From the NCBI RefSeq assembly GCF_000378825.1, contig NZ_KB900388.1, positions 2,058,501-2,122,500 on the forward strand: a stretch of DNA of 64,000 bases, read 5' to 3'. This DNA comes from Salinispora vitiensis (GTDB lineage Bacteria; Actinomycetota; Actinomycetes; Mycobacteriales; Micromonosporaceae). The position numbers and the translations under genes are program-made. Shown piece by piece: positions 1 to 8,862 of this stretch. Within the stretch, counting starts at the first letter, position 1, and each line of letters begins with the position of its first letter. Under the pieces are notes generated by a model. The model was not told the DNA's origin and did no database searches. It was given only the letters and a program-made list of their open reading frames with translations.

Positions 1-398
1 GTGGCGCCGAGGTCGTTGTCGATCGTCTTCGGCACGCCGATGACGTTGACGCCGAGTTCGTGCAGCTTGGTGGCGACACCGAGGGTGTCCTCGCCGCCGA
101 TCGCGATCAGCGCGTCAACGCCCTGCGCGGCGAGGTTCTCCTTGATCCGCTCAACGCCGTTCTCAATCTTGAACGGGTTGGTCCGGGAGGAGCCCAGGAT
201 CGTACCGCCACGCGGCAGGATGCCCCGCACCTCGGCGATCCCCAGCGGGCGAGAAAGCCCCTCGAGCGGGCCCTTCCAGCCATCCCGGAAGCCCACAAAC
301 TCGTGACCGTAGTTGGCCACGCCCTTCCGAACCACCGCCCGGATGACCGCGTTGAGACCGGGGCAGTCGCCGCCGCCGGTGAGCACGCCGATACGCAT
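1..398 (-). CDS. pfkA: ATP/PPi-dependent 6-phosphofructokinase, N-terminal part (cut by window edge)
   Basis: This is the first ~132 residues of a PfkA-type phosphofructokinase, which phosphorylates fructose 6-phosphate in glycolysis. The N-terminus MRIGVLTGGGDCPGLNAVIR carries the nucleotide-binding GGGDCPGLN loop. A second typical block, GGTILGSSRTNPF, follows near residue 72, and GGEDTLGVA near residue 103 lies in the phosphoryl-binding region. The start is ATG at 398, with an AGGAGG-type ribosome site about 10 nt upstream. The remaining two thirds lie left of the window. Whether it uses ATP or PPi cannot be decided from this part: the usual deciding residues are only partly present (GGDC early, GGEDT later). 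Family assignment is secure. Confidence 0.93.
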   Translation of the reverse strand, partial: MRIGVLTGGGDCPGLNAVIRAVVRKGVANYGHEFVGFRDGWKGPLEGLSRPLGIAEVRGILPRGGTILGSSRTNPFKIENGVERIKENLAAQGVDALIAIGGEDTLGVATKLHELGVNVIGVPKTIDNDLGA

Positions 399-587
399 GA
401 TCTGCTCATCCTCCTGGGAACAATTGGGTAAAGCCCGGTTAAGCCCCAGGATATGTGTCGAAACAGACCATCGGCGCCATTGCCGGCCCGGGGCGGGCCG
501 TCATTGCGAACTGTAGTCCCGTCCGGTGCGCGCCGACACCGCGCCCCTGGGAACCAGGCGGTAGACCAGCCCCGGAGCGAGATCTGA

Positions 588-1109
588 TCAACGGTGACCC
601 GGTCCCGTCCGACCCGATCCGGTCATGGCCTGCCACCGAGCCAGGTTGTGTCGCGCGTCCACCAGCGCATCATGCCGAGCCGCCTCCGCGTCCGGCAACG
701 GCGGACGACCCCGGTCGTCCCAGAGCTGGCGCAGGTCCTTGGTAAAGCGCGGGATCTGCCGAGGCAGTGCTGGCATCGCCCCCCACAGCTGCGCCAGCGA
801 CACGTGGTCGTATGCCGCGTACCACGCCCACAGCTCCAGCTGCTCGCCCGGACGGCCCCGGACCGGCTCCAACAGGAACTCCTCCAGCTCGTCCCGGATT
901 CGGGCGCGGGACCGCCAGGCCCGATCCGCCGGCGACGGCAGCTGACTCAGCACGTTACGACGTACCCAGGGCACCGCCCGGGAGTCGTCGAACTCGGTCG
1001 AGACGGCGTAGAAGTCACGGCCGTACTCATCGACGACGCCGATCGACACCAGATCGATGGTGCGGCCATCCTCGATGAACTCGCAGTCATAAAAGTAGCG
1101 ATAAACCAT
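588..1109 (-). CDS. 3'-5' exoribonuclease of the Rv2179c (DEDDh-like) family
   Basis: A 173-residue protein starting MVYRYFYDCEFIEDGRTIDL. The early acidic pair D-x-E (YDCEF) is the metal-binding motif of DEDD exonucleases. Later residues (HDALVDARHN near the C-terminus) supply the His and last Asp of a DEDDh site. The pattern matches the mycobacterial Rv2179c 3'-5' exoribonucleases known from structural work, which trim RNA. The reading frame stays open upstream to a GTG at 1136, but the family normally begins directly before the RYFYD segment, so the ATG at 1109 is chosen (1118 is possible). It is transcribed away from the crp-type gene across a ~260 bp divergent gap. Confidence 0.85.
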   Translation of the reverse strand: MVYRYFYDCEFIEDGRTIDLVSIGVVDEYGRDFYAVSTEFDDSRAVPWVRRNVLSQLPSPADRAWRSRARIRDELEEFLLEPVRGRPGEQLELWAWYAAYDHVSLAQLWGAMPALPRQIPRFTKDLRQLWDDRGRPPLPDAEAARHDALVDARHNLARWQAMTGSGRTGPGHR

Positions 1110-1368
1110 CGACGCCATCTTGGCGTACGCCGCCACGACCGGGCCGGGGTGGGTGCCACCGGCCCGAATGCTCCGCGTCCTCGCAGGTCAGGACTGGTAT
1201 CGGATAGGTCTCGAAGGTCACGCAAACGAATTGAGGGGTGTACAGCAAGCAACCAGGCCGTCATGATCTGATGTGTACCGCTACCGGAGGCGTCGGAGTA
1301 CCCTGGCAGCCCCTGTCAGGTTCACCCGGGAGCGAGTCAAGGGTCCTTGACCGGGGAGGGGTTGGGCC

Positions 1369-2061
1369 GTGGAGGTGCGCCTACCGGAGCCAGGTGACGC
1401 GCTCACGGGCGTCGAGATGTTCGCCGGCCTCGAGCCAGAAGCCCGGCAACGGGTAATCTCGGCGGCGGTGCCACGCACCTACCGCAAGGGGCAGCTACTC
1501 TTCGTCGAAAACGACCCGGGCGAGTCCCTGATCGTGCTACGCCGCGGCGCGGTAGCCGTCTTCCGCACGGCTCCCACCGGCGAGCGGGCGGTGCTGTCGG
1601 TGATCCGGCCGCCGGAAGTGCTGGGCGAGGTCTCATTACTCGACGCCTCCACCCGATCTGCGTCCGCCGAGGCGATCGAGGACTGCGCGGCCCTCGCCCT
1701 GTCCCGGGGGGCGTTCATGGAGTTGGTGCACTCAAATCCGCGCATCCTCGACGCGGTGATGCGCTCCCTCGGCAGCCTGATCCGCCGGCTGACCGAGCAG
1801 AACGCCGACCACGTCTTCCTCGATCTGCCCGGACGGGTGGCAAAGACACTGGTCCGCCTCGCTGGTGAGAGCCAGGCCCCGATGATCACCATCGAGCTCA
1901 ACCAGAGCCAGCTCGCCGAGATGGCCGGCGGCTCCCGGCAAAGCGTCAACCAGGCGATCGGCTCCTTCGCCAACCGGGGCTGGCTGCGCACCGAGGGCCG
2001 CCGGATCGTGGTGACCGACGTGGCCTCGCTGCGCCGCCGCGCCGGCATGAGCGAGCGCTGA
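1369..2061 (+). CDS. Crp/Fnr-family transcriptional regulator
   Basis: A 230-residue protein with an N-terminal cyclic-nucleotide-binding beta-barrel (about residues 17-110; GEVSLLD resembles the phosphate-binding cassette region) and a C-terminal winged helix (about 150-215). The recognition helix lies in SQLAEMAGGSRQSVNQAIGS. No cluster of cysteines like that of Fnr is seen, so an oxygen-sensing Fe-S cluster is unlikely. The phosphate-binding cassette lacks a clear arginine-serine pair after the Glu-Leu, so cAMP binding is uncertain. The GTG start is supported by a GGGAGGGG ribosome site 8 nt upstream. The regulon is unknown. Confidence 0.88.
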   Translation: MEVRLPEPGDALTGVEMFAGLEPEARQRVISAAVPRTYRKGQLLFVENDPGESLIVLRRGAVAVFRTAPTGERAVLSVIRPPEVLGEVSLLDASTRSASAEAIEDCAALALSRGAFMELVHSNPRILDAVMRSLGSLIRRLTEQNADHVFLDLPGRVAKTLVRLAGESQAPMITIELNQSQLAEMAGGSRQSVNQAIGSFANRGWLRTEGRRIVVTDVASLRRRAGMSER

Positions 2062-2082
2062 CGGCACGTACAATCGGGGTCG

Positions 2083-2114
2083 GGGTGGGCGACGGCCCCG
2101 GCCGGGCCCCACCC
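2083..2114 (+). terminator. Possible terminator after the Crp/Fnr gene
   Basis: Arms GGGTGGG (2083-2089) and CCCACCC (2108-2114) enclose a second GC-rich hairpin. It lies 22 nt beyond the stop codon of the regulator. There is no T tract, so the call is weak. Confidence 0.35.
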
Positions 2115-2254
2115 ACGACTGCTCCGATCGCAAGACGCGAGCGAACGCACTCCCGCAACCGGCCCCCGGCGTGTCACGATTCAAGGCACGGCGGGCACAG
2201 ACGCCGAGAGGGCTTCGGGAGCGCGCCCCCGGCGCGCGAAGAGGAGGTTGTCCG

Positions 2255-3058
2255 GTGTCAGCGGGTGGGGCCCGCCGGGGACGGCGGGACAACGGGATCG
2301 ACGCAAGTGACTACGCGGTCGCTGGCGACGTGGATCCCCGGGTCGGTGAGCATCTTCTGGACGTCCTCGCCGCCGGGGGCATCGCCGCCTATCTACAACC
2401 CTCGGCCGACCTCAACCCCGTCACCCGCACCACCACCGTCCCACCCCGGCCGATCGACCGGCTGTACGTGGACCGCTCCCACCTGCGAACCGCCCGGGAC
2501 TACCTCACCCAGCTCGCCGACGAAGGTGCCACCGACCGGACCCGGGACAACGAGCCCGACATCGAGGCCGAATGGGCACGGATAGTCGCCGGGTTCCACA
2601 CCACCTCCGCCAGCGGCGGTGACAACCGGTGGCCCGCTGCCGAGGACGTGGACGACGACCGGGCCGGCCGGACCTCCACCGACACGCGGCGCCTGCCGTA
2701 CGCGGCGGACGTCTCCGGCGTCACCGTCAGCCAAGGGCGGGAGGAGGAGCCCTCGCTCCTCGACGGGCTGGACACCTTCGGCGCGGGCCTGCCCGACGAC
2801 GAGCAGGAGGAGGCAGAGCGGTACACGCCGCCCCCACCCCCACCACTGCCCCGCATCTCCAAGTACGCCGCGCTCGGCGTCCTGGCCATCGTGGTCGGCT
2901 TCCTACTCTTCCTCTACCCGGAGCTGCTCCCGGTAGACCCGGGGATTGTCACCCTGCTCGGTTTCACCGGCATCCTCGCCGGCTTCGTCACCCTGATCTG
3001 CCGGCTCCGCCCCGGCGACCGGGACGAACACGACCCGGACGACGGCGCCGTCGTCTGA
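2255..3058 (+). CDS. Hypothetical membrane protein with acidic linker and C-terminal membrane hairpin
   Basis: A 267-residue protein of unknown function. Residues ~20-75 look like a small folded domain (DVDPRVGEHLLDVLAAGGIA, then YVDRSHLRTARDYL), similar in style to proteins that read out a two-value layout per residue. Residues ~100-195 are acidic and low complexity. A proline run (PPPPPPLP) precedes two membrane segments near 205-225 and 230-252. The start was moved from an upstream in-frame ATG (2171) to the GTG at 2255, because a perfect GAGGAGG ribosome site lies 7 nt before it. Single-gene unit between the Crp gene and otsA. Confidence 0.75.
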   Translation: MSAGGARRGRRDNGIDASDYAVAGDVDPRVGEHLLDVLAAGGIAAYLQPSADLNPVTRTTTVPPRPIDRLYVDRSHLRTARDYLTQLADEGATDRTRDNEPDIEAEWARIVAGFHTTSASGGDNRWPAAEDVDDDRAGRTSTDTRRLPYAADVSGVTVSQGREEEPSLLDGLDTFGAGLPDDEQEEAERYTPPPPPPLPRISKYAALGVLAIVVGFLLFLYPELLPVDPGIVTLLGFTGILAGFVTLICRLRPGDRDEHDPDDGAVV

Positions 3059-3322
3059 GCTGGGCCTACTGGCCCGAATCAGGCAACCCCACCCGCTCCG
3101 GCAGCCCACCCGCCGTGGTCCCCCGCATCGATTACGAGCCGCCCATCATCGTCGGCCCACCGCAGCGATTGCGGGCCGACCGAGCACCCACTCCAAAGCT
3201 GGGACGTAACAGTGGTGTAACTTACGGTTAGTAGGAATACTGCTGTCCGTCATTCCCCCTCCGCCGGCTGCCGGCCCTACCCCCCTGTTGCGGCGGTCTC
3301 CGGCAGATCGGAAACGTCCGAG

Positions 3323-4741
3323 GTGCGACAGAGTTCCCTGGTGGTGGTCGCCAACCGCCTCCCCATCGACGACAGTACGGCGCCGGACGGTGCCTGCGAG
3401 TGGCGCCGCCGCCCCGGTGGCCTGGTGAGCGCCCTGCACTCGCCACTACGGCAGACCCCCGCCACCTGGGTGGGGTGGGCGGGTGGCACCGGACCGGCAC
3501 CGGCGCTGCCCGACGTCGACGGTGTCCGGATGCGCCCGGTGCCGCTCACCGCCGAAGATCTGCGTGACCACTACGAGGGCTTCGTCAACGCCACGCTCTG
3601 GCCGCTCTACCATGACGCCGTTGAACAGCCGGAGCACCACCGCCGCTGGTGGGAGGCGTACCAGCGAGTCAACCAACGGTTCGCGGCGGCCGTCGCCGAG
3701 GTGGCCGAGCCCGGCGCCGTGGTCTGGGTGCAGGACTACCACCTACAGCTCGTACCCGGTCTGCTCCGGGCACTCCGCCCGGACCTGCGAATCGGCTTCT
3801 TCCTCCACGTGGCGTTCCCACCGCCGGAGCTGTTCATGCAGCTCCCCCGGCGGGCCGAGTTACTGCGGGGAATGCTCGGCGCCGACCTCGTCGGCTTCCA
3901 GCGCGCCCAAGCGGCACACAACTTCGCCCAGCTCGCCGACCGGGTACTCGGGCTGCCGGCCACCGACCGTCGAATCGCCGTTGACGGCCGGATCGTCCGC
4001 GTCGGCTCGTTCCCGGTCTCCATCGACACCGCTGAGATGGCCGCCCTGGCCGACCGACCCGACGTCGCCGACCGCGCCAAGCGGCTCCGCCGTGACCTGG
4101 GCAGCCCGGAGCGCGTAATCCTCAGCGTGGACCGGATGGACTACACCAAGGGCATCGAGCAGCGACTGAAGGCGTACAGCGAGCTGATCGCCGACGGGCA
4201 CATCAAGGTACAGGACACTGTCCTGGTTCAGGTGGCGGTGCCCAGCCGGGAACGAGTGGGGCAGTACCAGATCCTCCGCGAACGGGTAGAGCGCGAGGTC
4301 GGCCGGATCAACGGCGAATTCGGCCGCGTCGGCGAGCCGGCCATCCACTACCTGACCCAGCCCTTCGGCCGTGCCGAGTTGGCCGCGCTCTACCGGATCG
4401 CAGATGTGATGGCGGTGACCCCGCTCCGGGACGGCATGAACCTGGTCGCCAAAGAATACGTAGCCGCCCGGGTAGACGACACCGGCGCGCTGCTGCTCAG
4501 TGAGTTCGCCGGCGCCGCCGCCGAGCTGGCCCAGGCGTACCTGGTGAACCCACACGACCTGGAAGGCCTCAAGCAGGGCCTGCTCGCGGCGCTGCGGGCC
4601 CAACCGGAGCAGGTCCGCGGGCGGATGCGAGCGATGCGGACACACCTGCGCCAGCACGACATCCACGCCTGGGCTCGCTCCTACCTCGCCGCGCTGGACC
4701 AGGACAGCGCCCTACTCAGCCGACTCGGTACCACCCGCTGA
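3323..4741 (+). CDS. otsA: Alpha,alpha-trehalose-phosphate synthase (UDP- or GDP-glucose-forming)
   Basis: A 472-residue GT20 glycosyltransferase that joins a nucleotide-activated glucose to glucose 6-phosphate, giving trehalose 6-phosphate. Diagnostic blocks: VVVANRLPID at the N-terminus, VWVQDYHLQLVP near 135-145 (donor/acceptor site), DRMDYTKGIEQRL near 270 and GMNLVAKEYVA near 370. The length fits OtsA without a fused phosphatase; no otsB is seen nearby. The GTG start has only a weak ribosome site. The 264 bp leader before it contains an AT-richer patch near 3205-3245 that may hold the promoter. Convergent with the hydrolase gene 11 bp downstream. Confidence 0.95.
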   Translation: MRQSSLVVVANRLPIDDSTAPDGACEWRRRPGGLVSALHSPLRQTPATWVGWAGGTGPAPALPDVDGVRMRPVPLTAEDLRDHYEGFVNATLWPLYHDAVEQPEHHRRWWEAYQRVNQRFAAAVAEVAEPGAVVWVQDYHLQLVPGLLRALRPDLRIGFFLHVAFPPPELFMQLPRRAELLRGMLGADLVGFQRAQAAHNFAQLADRVLGLPATDRRIAVDGRIVRVGSFPVSIDTAEMAALADRPDVADRAKRLRRDLGSPERVILSVDRMDYTKGIEQRLKAYSELIADGHIKVQDTVLVQVAVPSRERVGQYQILRERVEREVGRINGEFGRVGEPAIHYLTQPFGRAELAALYRIADVMAVTPLRDGMNLVAKEYVAARVDDTGALLLSEFAGAAAELAQAYLVNPHDLEGLKQGLLAALRAQPEQVRGRMRAMRTHLRQHDIHAWARSYLAALDQDSALLSRLGTTR

Positions 4742-4752
4742 CCCACCCGGGC

Positions 4753-5568
4753 TCAGCCGGCGGACGGCTCCTTCTCCAGCCAGTCGAGGATCCCGTCGAT
4801 CGGTTCCCGCCACCGAGCGTCCAGCATCAGGTCGTGGCTCATGCCGGGGAAGAGCAGCGGGGCCGAGCCGTACCGTCTCGCCGCCCGGGTGAGCACCGGG
4901 TGCGGCACGACCCGGTCCTCCGGGCTGCCGAGCACCAACACCGGTGGGTCGCCCACAGCCGGCTCGGGCTCTCGCCCGAGCAGTAGCTGCCACTGGGCAC
5001 GCCGGGCGGGGCGGCCCAGCCGGGACAGGTGCCGCCGCGCCTCGTCCCGGGGAAGTTCCCGACCGAACAGCTGGGCGCGGCTGCACCGCAGCCGGCCGCC
5101 AACGAGCGCGGGCAGCGTACCCAGGGGGTTACGGCGCAGCGCCGTGAACGCCGTCGCCCAACCACCGAAGACCGGGGCCACCATCACGGCGGCCCGGGCC
5201 GGGTAGCGGGCCAGGGCGTGCGCCACCACCAGCGCCCCGGCCCCATGCCCGACCAGCACCGCCCGGCGGGACAAGCCCGCGGCCACCTGCACCACATCGT
5301 GGGCGTACGCCCGCAGCGTGGCTTCCGGCGCCGGTCCACTGCCAGCCTGCCCACGCAGACTCAACGCGTACCCAGAGAAACCGCGCTCGGCGGCGTGCCC
5401 CAACCAGTGCTCGGCGAACGCCCACGCACCGTGCCCGAAGCCGGGGACGAACAACAACGGTGGTCGGCCCTCATCCAGCCCGGGGGTGGCCTCGAGCACC
5501 TCGCGCCGCACCGGACGGACCGGGCGAGCCCACTCCCGCCCCCGCATGATCCGCACCTGCCGGCTCAC
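4753..5568 (-). CDS. Alpha/beta-hydrolase-fold protein with Gly in place of the nucleophile
   Basis: A 271-residue alpha/beta hydrolase fold. The oxyanion-side block LLFVPGFGHGAWAF (~39-52), the acid SPEDRVVP (Asp ~218) and the histidine GMSHDLML (His ~245) are in place. The nucleophile elbow reads G-H-G-A-G (107-111), where the family has G-x-S-x-G. The codon at the nucleophile position is GGG, so the serine is truly absent. The protein may be a non-catalytic fold member, or use another chemistry. A GGAGGG ribosome site lies 8 nt before the GTG start. It lies upstream of no obvious partner; otsA converges on it. Confidence 0.85.
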   Translation of the reverse strand: MSRQVRIMRGREWARPVRPVRREVLEATPGLDEGRPPLLFVPGFGHGAWAFAEHWLGHAAERGFSGYALSLRGQAGSGPAPEATLRAYAHDVVQVAAGLSRRAVLVGHGAGALVVAHALARYPARAAVMVAPVFGGWATAFTALRRNPLGTLPALVGGRLRCSRAQLFGRELPRDEARRHLSRLGRPARRAQWQLLLGREPEPAVGDPPVLVLGSPEDRVVPHPVLTRAARRYGSAPLLFPGMSHDLMLDARWREPIDGILDWLEKEPSAG

Positions 5569-5576
5569 CGGGTAAA

Positions 5577-5680
5577 CCCTCCGCTCGCGACTGCGGGGCT
5601 CGCAAGCTCACTCCTCGCACTCACCAACCCCACCCTCCGCTCGCGACTGCGGGGCTCGCAAGCTCACTCCTCGCACTCAC
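5577..5680. repeat. Two identical 48-bp direct repeats, period 56 bp
   Basis: Copy 1 spans 5577-5624 and copy 2 spans 5633-5680, separated by an 8-bp spacer. The copies are identical. The second copy includes the stop codon of the flavin monooxygenase, which ends at 5677. Read on the minus strand, each copy starts GTGAGTGCGAGGAGTGAGC. No inverted-repeat ends or transposase accompany it. It looks like a tandem-duplicated intergenic element. Confidence 0.9.
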
Positions 5681-7083
5681 TTGGCCTCCAGGTCGTGCAG
5701 GGCGCGCTGCAGGGCGCGCAGGTAGTCGGCGTGACCGACCTCGAACCAGTGCCGGCTACTCTCCTTGACCGGCCCCGAGTAGCGCTCCCCCGCCCGCGCG
5801 GTCACCGTGGCGGCAAAGGCTGCCGTCTTGCCGGGCCGGGTCTCCCGCAGCCGCAGCAACCGGGCGAAGAGCACGCTCTGCCAGTGGGACAGCGGGAAGA
5901 TGCCAGAATCCGGCTGCACCAGGCCGGCCACGGCCAGGGTCGGATGATTCGGCACAAAGGCGTTGAGCCACAGCACCGGACGCCCGGTCGTGCCATCGTC
6001 GCCAAGGATCTTCGGGTCGAGAAACTCGAACCGGGGCAGGTAGCCGGTGGCGAAGACGACCAGCTCCGGATCGACCTGCCGGCCATCCGCCAACTCGACG
6101 GAGTCCGGGTGGAAACGGACGGCCTCCGGCACCGGAGTGACTCGACCATGGCCCAGATAGTAGACAAGCTGACTGTTCACGATCGGATGCGTCTCCAGCA
6201 TCCGGTGGTCGGGGCGCGGCAGACCGAAGCGGGTCAGATCCCCCACACTCGCCCGGAGGAGGCGGTGAAAGAGCCACTGCCGGAGCCGCCGGGGTACCCG
6301 CAGCGCCAGCATCAGGTCGTTGAGCTGGTCAGCCGGACGGCCAAGGAGATACTTCGGCGCGTACCAGTAGCCACGGCGGGTGGAGTGCCAGCAGTGGGCG
6401 GCCTGCTGGGCCGCCTCGGTAGCGATGTCGCAGCCGGTGTTGCCAGCTCCGACCACCAGCACCCGTCTGCCCCGCAACTGCGCCGGGTCCTGGTAGGCCG
6501 AGGCGTGCATGACCTCGCCACGGAACTCGGTAAGGCCCTCGTAGGTGGGTAGCTTCGGCGACCAGTTGTGGCCGTTGGCGACCACTACCGCGGCGTACCG
6601 GGAGGTCCGTTCCGGGCCGTAGCCGCCGGTGCTGCGGGTCGTGACGTCCCACCGGTCGCCGTCAACCGGCTCGACCCGCACCACCTCCGTACCGAACCAG
6701 ACGTGCCGGCGCAGGTCGAAATGGTCCGCGTACCGCTCGAGGTAGGACAGCAGCTGACTGTGGTGCGGGTAGTCCGGCCAGTCGTCCGGCATCGGGAAGT
6801 CGGGGAACTGGGTTAACGGACGCGACGAGATCAGGTGCGTGCTGGCGTAGACCGGGCTGCGGTCGTGCCGCCAGTTCCACACCCCGCCGACACCGGTCTC
6901 CCGCTCGTAGCAGTCGACGCCGAACCCATGCTCGGTCAAATTCTTGATCGCGGTCAGCCCGGTCGGGCCCGCCCCGATCACACAGACAGTCTCACCGCGG
7001 TCGGAGACGGAGCGGCCCGCCCGGGCCGGGTCGAAGGTGCTCGACTCCGGGTCGGGCCGGCCGTGATCGGTGGAGGTGGTCAC
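5677..7083 (-). CDS. Flavin-containing monooxygenase (class B)
   Basis: A 468-residue FAD/NADPH monooxygenase. It shows the FAD Rossmann motif VIGAGPTG (~35-42), the class signature FRGEVMHASAY (F-x-G-x3-H-x3-Y) near 190, a second Rossmann motif VVGAGNTG near 212 for NADPH, and FATGY near 348. Such enzymes oxygenate N or S atoms in soft nucleophiles, or carry out Baeyer-Villiger reactions. The substrate cannot be told from sequence. The GTG start is backed by AAGGAG 8 nt upstream (7092-7097). It stands alone, 99 bp downstream of the glucokinase gene, so it may share that transcript. Confidence 0.9.
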   Translation of the reverse strand: MTTSTDHGRPDPESSTFDPARAGRSVSDRGETVCVIGAGPTGLTAIKNLTEHGFGVDCYERETGVGGVWNWRHDRSPVYASTHLISSRPLTQFPDFPMPDDWPDYPHHSQLLSYLERYADHFDLRRHVWFGTEVVRVEPVDGDRWDVTTRSTGGYGPERTSRYAAVVVANGHNWSPKLPTYEGLTEFRGEVMHASAYQDPAQLRGRRVLVVGAGNTGCDIATEAAQQAAHCWHSTRRGYWYAPKYLLGRPADQLNDLMLALRVPRRLRQWLFHRLLRASVGDLTRFGLPRPDHRMLETHPIVNSQLVYYLGHGRVTPVPEAVRFHPDSVELADGRQVDPELVVFATGYLPRFEFLDPKILGDDGTTGRPVLWLNAFVPNHPTLAVAGLVQPDSGIFPLSHWQSVLFARLLRLRETRPGKTAAFAATVTARAGERYSGPVKESSRHWFEVGHADYLRALQRALHDLEAK

Positions 7084-7182
7084 CGAGGCATCTCCTTAGG
7101 TGCGGTACGGATGCCAGGTCGCGCAGCATCCTGCCCACATCGGATGCCCAATGTCCAGCCCGGCGTCGTACCGGCCGGCGTC

Positions 7183-8130
7183 CTAGCTTCGACGGGCGAG
7201 GTCGGCAGCGCCGATGAGACCGGCGTCGTTGCCGAGCTTGGCGGGGCAGACCTGCGCCACCGGCAGCCGGCCCCGCTGCGAGAGCGCCTCGGTGTAGGCG
7301 GAGCGGGCCGGGCCCAGCAGCAGCTCACCGGCTTCGACGACGCCACCGCCGACCACCAACACCTGCGGGTCCAGGATCTGGGCCAGGTCGGCGAGACCGT
7401 TGCCGAGCCAGTGGCCGACCTGGGCGAAAGCCTCGGTGGAGACCGGGTCGCCGTCCTGCGCCGCGACGGTGATCATCCGGCCGGTGATCGCCTCAACGTC
7501 GCCGCCGGCACAGGCCAGCAGGGCGGCAGCACGGTGCGGTTCCTGGCGGGCTGCCGCCCGGGCGAACCGCACCAGGGCGCTCCCGCTGGCGTACTGCTCG
7601 ACGCAGCCCAGCCGGCCGCAGCCGCACTGGTGCCCGTCCGGCACGCTGAGCATGTGTCCCAGCTCGGCGGCGATGCCGTGCGCGCCACGCACCAACTCAC
7701 CGCCGAGCACGATGCCGCCGCCGACCCCGGTGCCGATGGTGAACATGACCATCGAGTCCTCGGCGTCGCGGGCCGCACCGTAGCGGAACTCCGCCCAGGC
7801 GGCCACGTTGGCGTCGTTCTCCACGATCACCGGCAGGTCGGTGGCGTCATTGACGAACTCGCGCAGCGGCTCGTCCCGCCAGGCGAGGTTCGGGGCGAAA
7901 AGCACAGTTGAACGGCGGGCGTCGATCCAGCCGGCCGCACCGATGCCGACCCCCTCGATCGCCCGCCCCTCGGCCAGCTCTCGGACCACCTCGACGATGA
8001 GGTCACAGGTTTTGCCGACGTCATCCGCGGGAGTGTCCCGTCGGGTCTGCACGAGCACCGTGCCCGAGTCGTCCACGACGCCGGCTGCGACCTTCGTGCC
8101 ACCGACGTCCACTCCGATGGTCAGCGTCAC
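7183..8130 (-). CDS. glkA: ROK-family glucokinase
   Basis: A 315-residue ROK kinase that phosphorylates glucose. The N-terminus TLTIGVDVGGTKVAAG is the phosphate-binding loop. FTIGTGVGGGIVLGG is the second phosphate site. ELGHMLSVPDG precedes the zinc-binding CGCGRLGCVEQY. The catalytic Asp lies in VIVENDANVAAWAE. There is no N-terminal DNA-binding domain, so it is an enzyme rather than a ROK repressor. GTG at 8130 is preferred over GTG at 8139 because GAGGGGAG then sits 8 nt upstream. It is the last gene of a three-gene minus-strand set with the next two genes. Confidence 0.93.
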   Translation of the reverse strand: MTLTIGVDVGGTKVAAGVVDDSGTVLVQTRRDTPADDVGKTCDLIVEVVRELAEGRAIEGVGIGAAGWIDARRSTVLFAPNLAWRDEPLREFVNDATDLPVIVENDANVAAWAEFRYGAARDAEDSMVMFTIGTGVGGGIVLGGELVRGAHGIAAELGHMLSVPDGHQCGCGRLGCVEQYASGSALVRFARAAARQEPHRAAALLACAGGDVEAITGRMITVAAQDGDPVSTEAFAQVGHWLGNGLADLAQILDPQVLVVGGGVVEAGELLLGPARSAYTEALSQRGRLPVAQVCPAKLGNDAGLIGAADLARRS

Positions 8131-8196
8131 CGCTGCCACTCCCCTCTGCTGTACTGCCCGGCCCGGGGCTTACGCCGATTGGGTCGGGGTACTGGG

Positions 8197-8820
8197 TCAG
8201 GCCCCTCGGGCGTCCTCGCCCATGTCGCCGGGCACCCGAGCGGCGGGCACCACGGGACGGTCAGCCGTCGCCGGTATCTTCTCTGTCGCGGTCGGCCCGG
8301 CGCCGTTGACGGGCGGTGCGGCGGCCGGGACGGGGTCCTCCTCCGCCCGAGTCGCAGCGGACCAGACATCCCCCTCGGGCGCCGACGGAGAATCATGCCT
8401 GCTCCGGGTAGCTGCCTGCCACACGGGGGTTGGCCTCCCCGATGCCGCGGTCTCCGCGGTGGGGTCCGCCGCGGCGGTGGGAGCCGGCTGCGCCGAGGCG
8501 AATGCCCGGAGCAGGCTCGCCACTCCGGCAGCCAGGTCACCGGCTCCGGTGGCGAGCCGCTCGGCGAATTCCGGACTTGGGTCTCGTAAGGCGACAATCG
8601 CCCGGCAGAGCGGGCAGATACAGCACTCCGCCGTACCGGTCGACAGGCCGGCACCGGTCGAACTCCCAGCGTGACTGAGAACACTCGAGACAATCCCGCC
8701 GAGCGGACCCCACGAGGTGCCGCCCTCCGCGCCGGCCCCGGCGAGCCGCACCGCGGCCAACAGGGTCGCGACCAGCCGTTCCGCCTCTTCCCGGGCCGAA
8801 CCCGGATCCGTTGCCCCCAT
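8197..8820 (-). CDS. Hypothetical protein with CxCPLC motif (DUF5304-like)
   Basis: A 207-residue protein. Its only conserved-looking core is CCICPLCRAIVALRDPSPEF near 66-85, a possible metal-binding knuckle, followed by a short helix. The rest is Ala/Pro-rich and probably disordered. From memory, streptomycetes carry a DUF5304 gene in the same place between glucokinase and an SRPBCC protein; the identity is inferred from that context and the motif. GAGGGAG 7 nt before the ATG supports the start. It sits between glkA and the SRPBCC gene on one strand, with gaps of 66 and 42 bp. Confidence 0.7.
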   Translation of the reverse strand: MGATDPGSAREEAERLVATLLAAVRLAGAGAEGGTSWGPLGGIVSSVLSHAGSSTGAGLSTGTAECCICPLCRAIVALRDPSPEFAERLATGAGDLAAGVASLLRAFASAQPAPTAAADPTAETAASGRPTPVWQAATRSRHDSPSAPEGDVWSAATRAEEDPVPAAAPPVNGAGPTATEKIPATADRPVVPAARVPGDMGEDARGA

Positions 8821-8862
8821 GGTCGGCTCCCTCTACCGAAACGGCCGCGTCAACACGGCGCG

